Positions 63,119-64,000 of a stretch of 64,000 bases of DNA are shown here, in pieces. Origin of the DNA: a marine gamma proteobacterium HTCC2148 (GTDB taxonomy: Bacteria > Pseudomonadota > Gammaproteobacteria > Pseudomonadales > Halieaceae). The notes under the pieces are model-generated. The model ran no database searches and had not been told where the DNA came from. It saw nothing but the letters and a program-made list of their open reading frames with translations. The DNA is taken from assembly GCA_000156295.1 (NCBI GenBank), contig DS999229.1, positions 41,509 through 105,508 on the forward strand. The letters are read 5' to 3'. Positions within the stretch are counted from its first letter, which is position 1; the number at the start of each line of letters is the position of its first letter. Position numbers and translations under genes: made by a program.

Positions 63119-64000
63119 GCCAGCCTTGGATGCAAAAAACGCTGAAGGAAGGCTTTAATCACCTGTCTGCAGGCCGCCTTAACGAAGCAGGCGACTGCTG
63201 TCGGCGACTGTTGGAGTCAAAACCAGATTTGGTAGAGGCACACTTCCTGGTTGGTCTCATTGCGCTGGAGCTCAAGCAGAACTGGCACGCAGTCAGCGCT
63301 TTTGGCTCGGTCACCAAGCTACAGCCCGATAACGCTGCGGCCTGGGCCAATCTCGCCAGACTGTTCATGCAGGCTGGGCAGCCCGCAAGAGCGGACTCTG
63401 CACTTGAAAAAGCAGCCGCATTAAGCGATGAAAACCCAACAGTCATGGATTTGATAGGGACCGTTTACGGACTTTTGGGCGATCAGATCGAAGCGGGTGA
63501 GTGGATTGGACGCGCACTGCAAAAGCGACCGGATAGCATTCAGTTCCTAATCAACCAGGCAAATAATCATATGTTTCTCGACAAGATGGACGAAGCCGAG
63601 AAACTCCTGGGCCAAGCGCTTGAGCTGAGACCGGAAAACCCCAATGCGCACTGGTTGCTGTCAGGGCTGCGCAAGGCAACAGATCGCACGCACATTGAAT
63701 TGCTGGAGCAACTTGCCCAGCAAGAGGGCAAAAATCAAAGGGCGCTGGCTTTTCTCTATTACTCGATAGGTAAAGAGTCAGAAGATATAGAGGACTGGGA
63801 CAATGCTTTTGATGCTTTCGCCCGCGGAGCAAAAGCCCGGCGCAGCACCATAGATTTCGACGAGCAGGCAGAAATTGAAATGTACGACGCATTTGCTGCT
63901 ACTTTCACCAAAGAATGGCTAGAACAGGGCGGCGACGGCCACGATGACCCCTCTCCGATCTTCGTGGTTGGACAGCCTAGAACCGGTACCACCCTGGTTG
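63115..64000 (+). CDS. TPR-repeat sulfotransferase, 5' part (cut by window edge)
   Basis: The frame starts at ATG 63115, overlapping the LuxR stop, and is open to the window edge (295 codons). Residues 1 to about 250 are tetratricopeptide-like repeats (LVEAHFLVGLIALELKQNW, PDNAAAWANLARLFMQAGQP, PENPNAHWLLSGLRKATD). The end SPIFVVGQPRTGTTLV is the 5'-phosphosulfate-binding loop of PAPS sulfotransferases. It would transfer sulfate from PAPS to an unknown acceptor. Coupling to a LuxR regulator is unusual. The catalytic domain lies outside the window. Confidence 0.86.
   Translation, partial: MSQPWMQKTLKEGFNHLSAGRLNEAGDCCRRLLESKPDLVEAHFLVGLIALELKQNWHAVSAFGSVTKLQPDNAAAWANLARLFMQAGQPARADSALEKAAALSDENPTVMDLIGTVYGLLGDQIEAGEWIGRALQKRPDSIQFLINQANNHMFLDKMDEAEKLLGQALELRPENPNAHWLLSGLRKATDRTHIELLEQLAQQEGKNQRALAFLYYSIGKESEDIEDWDNAFDAFARGAKARRSTIDFDEQAEIEMYDAFAATFTKEWLEQGGDGHDDPSPIFVVGQPRTGTTLV

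Overview
The window looks like a chromosomal segment of an aerobic, probably marine, heterotrophic gammaproteobacterium, by eye in the mid-50s % GC. The OM60/NOR5 (Halieaceae)-type lineages are my best guess, as an inference from gene content: SelO, a PlsC fused to an HAD phosphatase, PlsB-like and GpsA, NhaA, heptose-based LPS enzymes, many acyl-CoA enzymes, a KshA-like Rieske oxygenase and a PaaN-like aldehyde dehydrogenase. I see no insertion sequence, prophage, CRISPR array or conjugation gene. Genes are tightly packed, with many 1-4 nt ATGA/GTGA/TGATG stop-start overlaps.

Layout. (1) 1-3465, minus: a peptide-recycling style operon (DUF819 membrane protein, dipeptide epimerase, exported LD-carboxypeptidase, start of an NhaC-like antiporter). 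(2) 3597-5468: AsmA. (3) 5594-8624, minus: two-subunit 2-oxoacid:ferredoxin oxidoreductase translationally coupled to a ferritin-like di-iron protein. (4) 8726-20629: D-aminoacylase-type amidohydrolase, SelO, a one-chain PyrD-PyrK fusion, NhaA, an NTF2-fold protein, an Ala/Gly symporter, a crotonase, an exported 2-hydroxyacid dehydrogenase and an unknown membrane protein. (5) 20877-21033: tRNA-Val(GAC) with a clear promoter and terminator. (6) 21068-24337: fructosamine kinase and two adjacent acyl-CoA dehydrogenases. (7) 24387-29383: surface-sugar block with GtrA, an apparent internally deleted glycosyltransferase, a tRNA-like relic, a Gfo/Idh/MocA oxidoreductase, a radical SAM protein, an ADP-heptose transferase and heptose-1-P adenylyltransferase. 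(8) 30371-35687: phospholipid operon (HAD-PlsC, PlsB-like, GpsA) behind a probable structured RNA of about 210 nt ending in an intrinsic terminator. (9) 35779-46722: envelope genes (PBP7-type endopeptidase, two beta-barrel proteins, TAXI-like lipoprotein, large AsmA-like protein, YibH/YibI pair, nucleotide-transporter-like carrier, ThuA lipoprotein). (10) 47024-49049: KshA-like Rieske oxygenase and M48 metalloprotease. (11) 49093-56458, minus: acyl-CoA ligase, two thiolase-fold proteins, carotenoid-cleavage-type oxygenase and PaaN-like aldehyde dehydrogenase. (12) 56550-64000: luciferase-like oxidoreductase, alanine dehydrogenase, glutaryl-CoA dehydrogenase with CoA-transferase and divergent LysR regulator, LuxR-type regulator, and the start of a TPR-sulfotransferase.

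How it fits together. The most coherent hypothesis for an undescribed pathway is region 11. A non-heme iron oxygenase would split a conjugated double bond, the aldehyde dehydrogenase would oxidise the aldehyde, the ligase would make the acyl-CoA, and the thiolases would shorten it. The best candidate new regulatory element is the structured RNA upstream of the phosphatidic-acid genes, which could be a terminator-type leader or a free sRNA. Functions are read from motifs and family memory only; no search was run.
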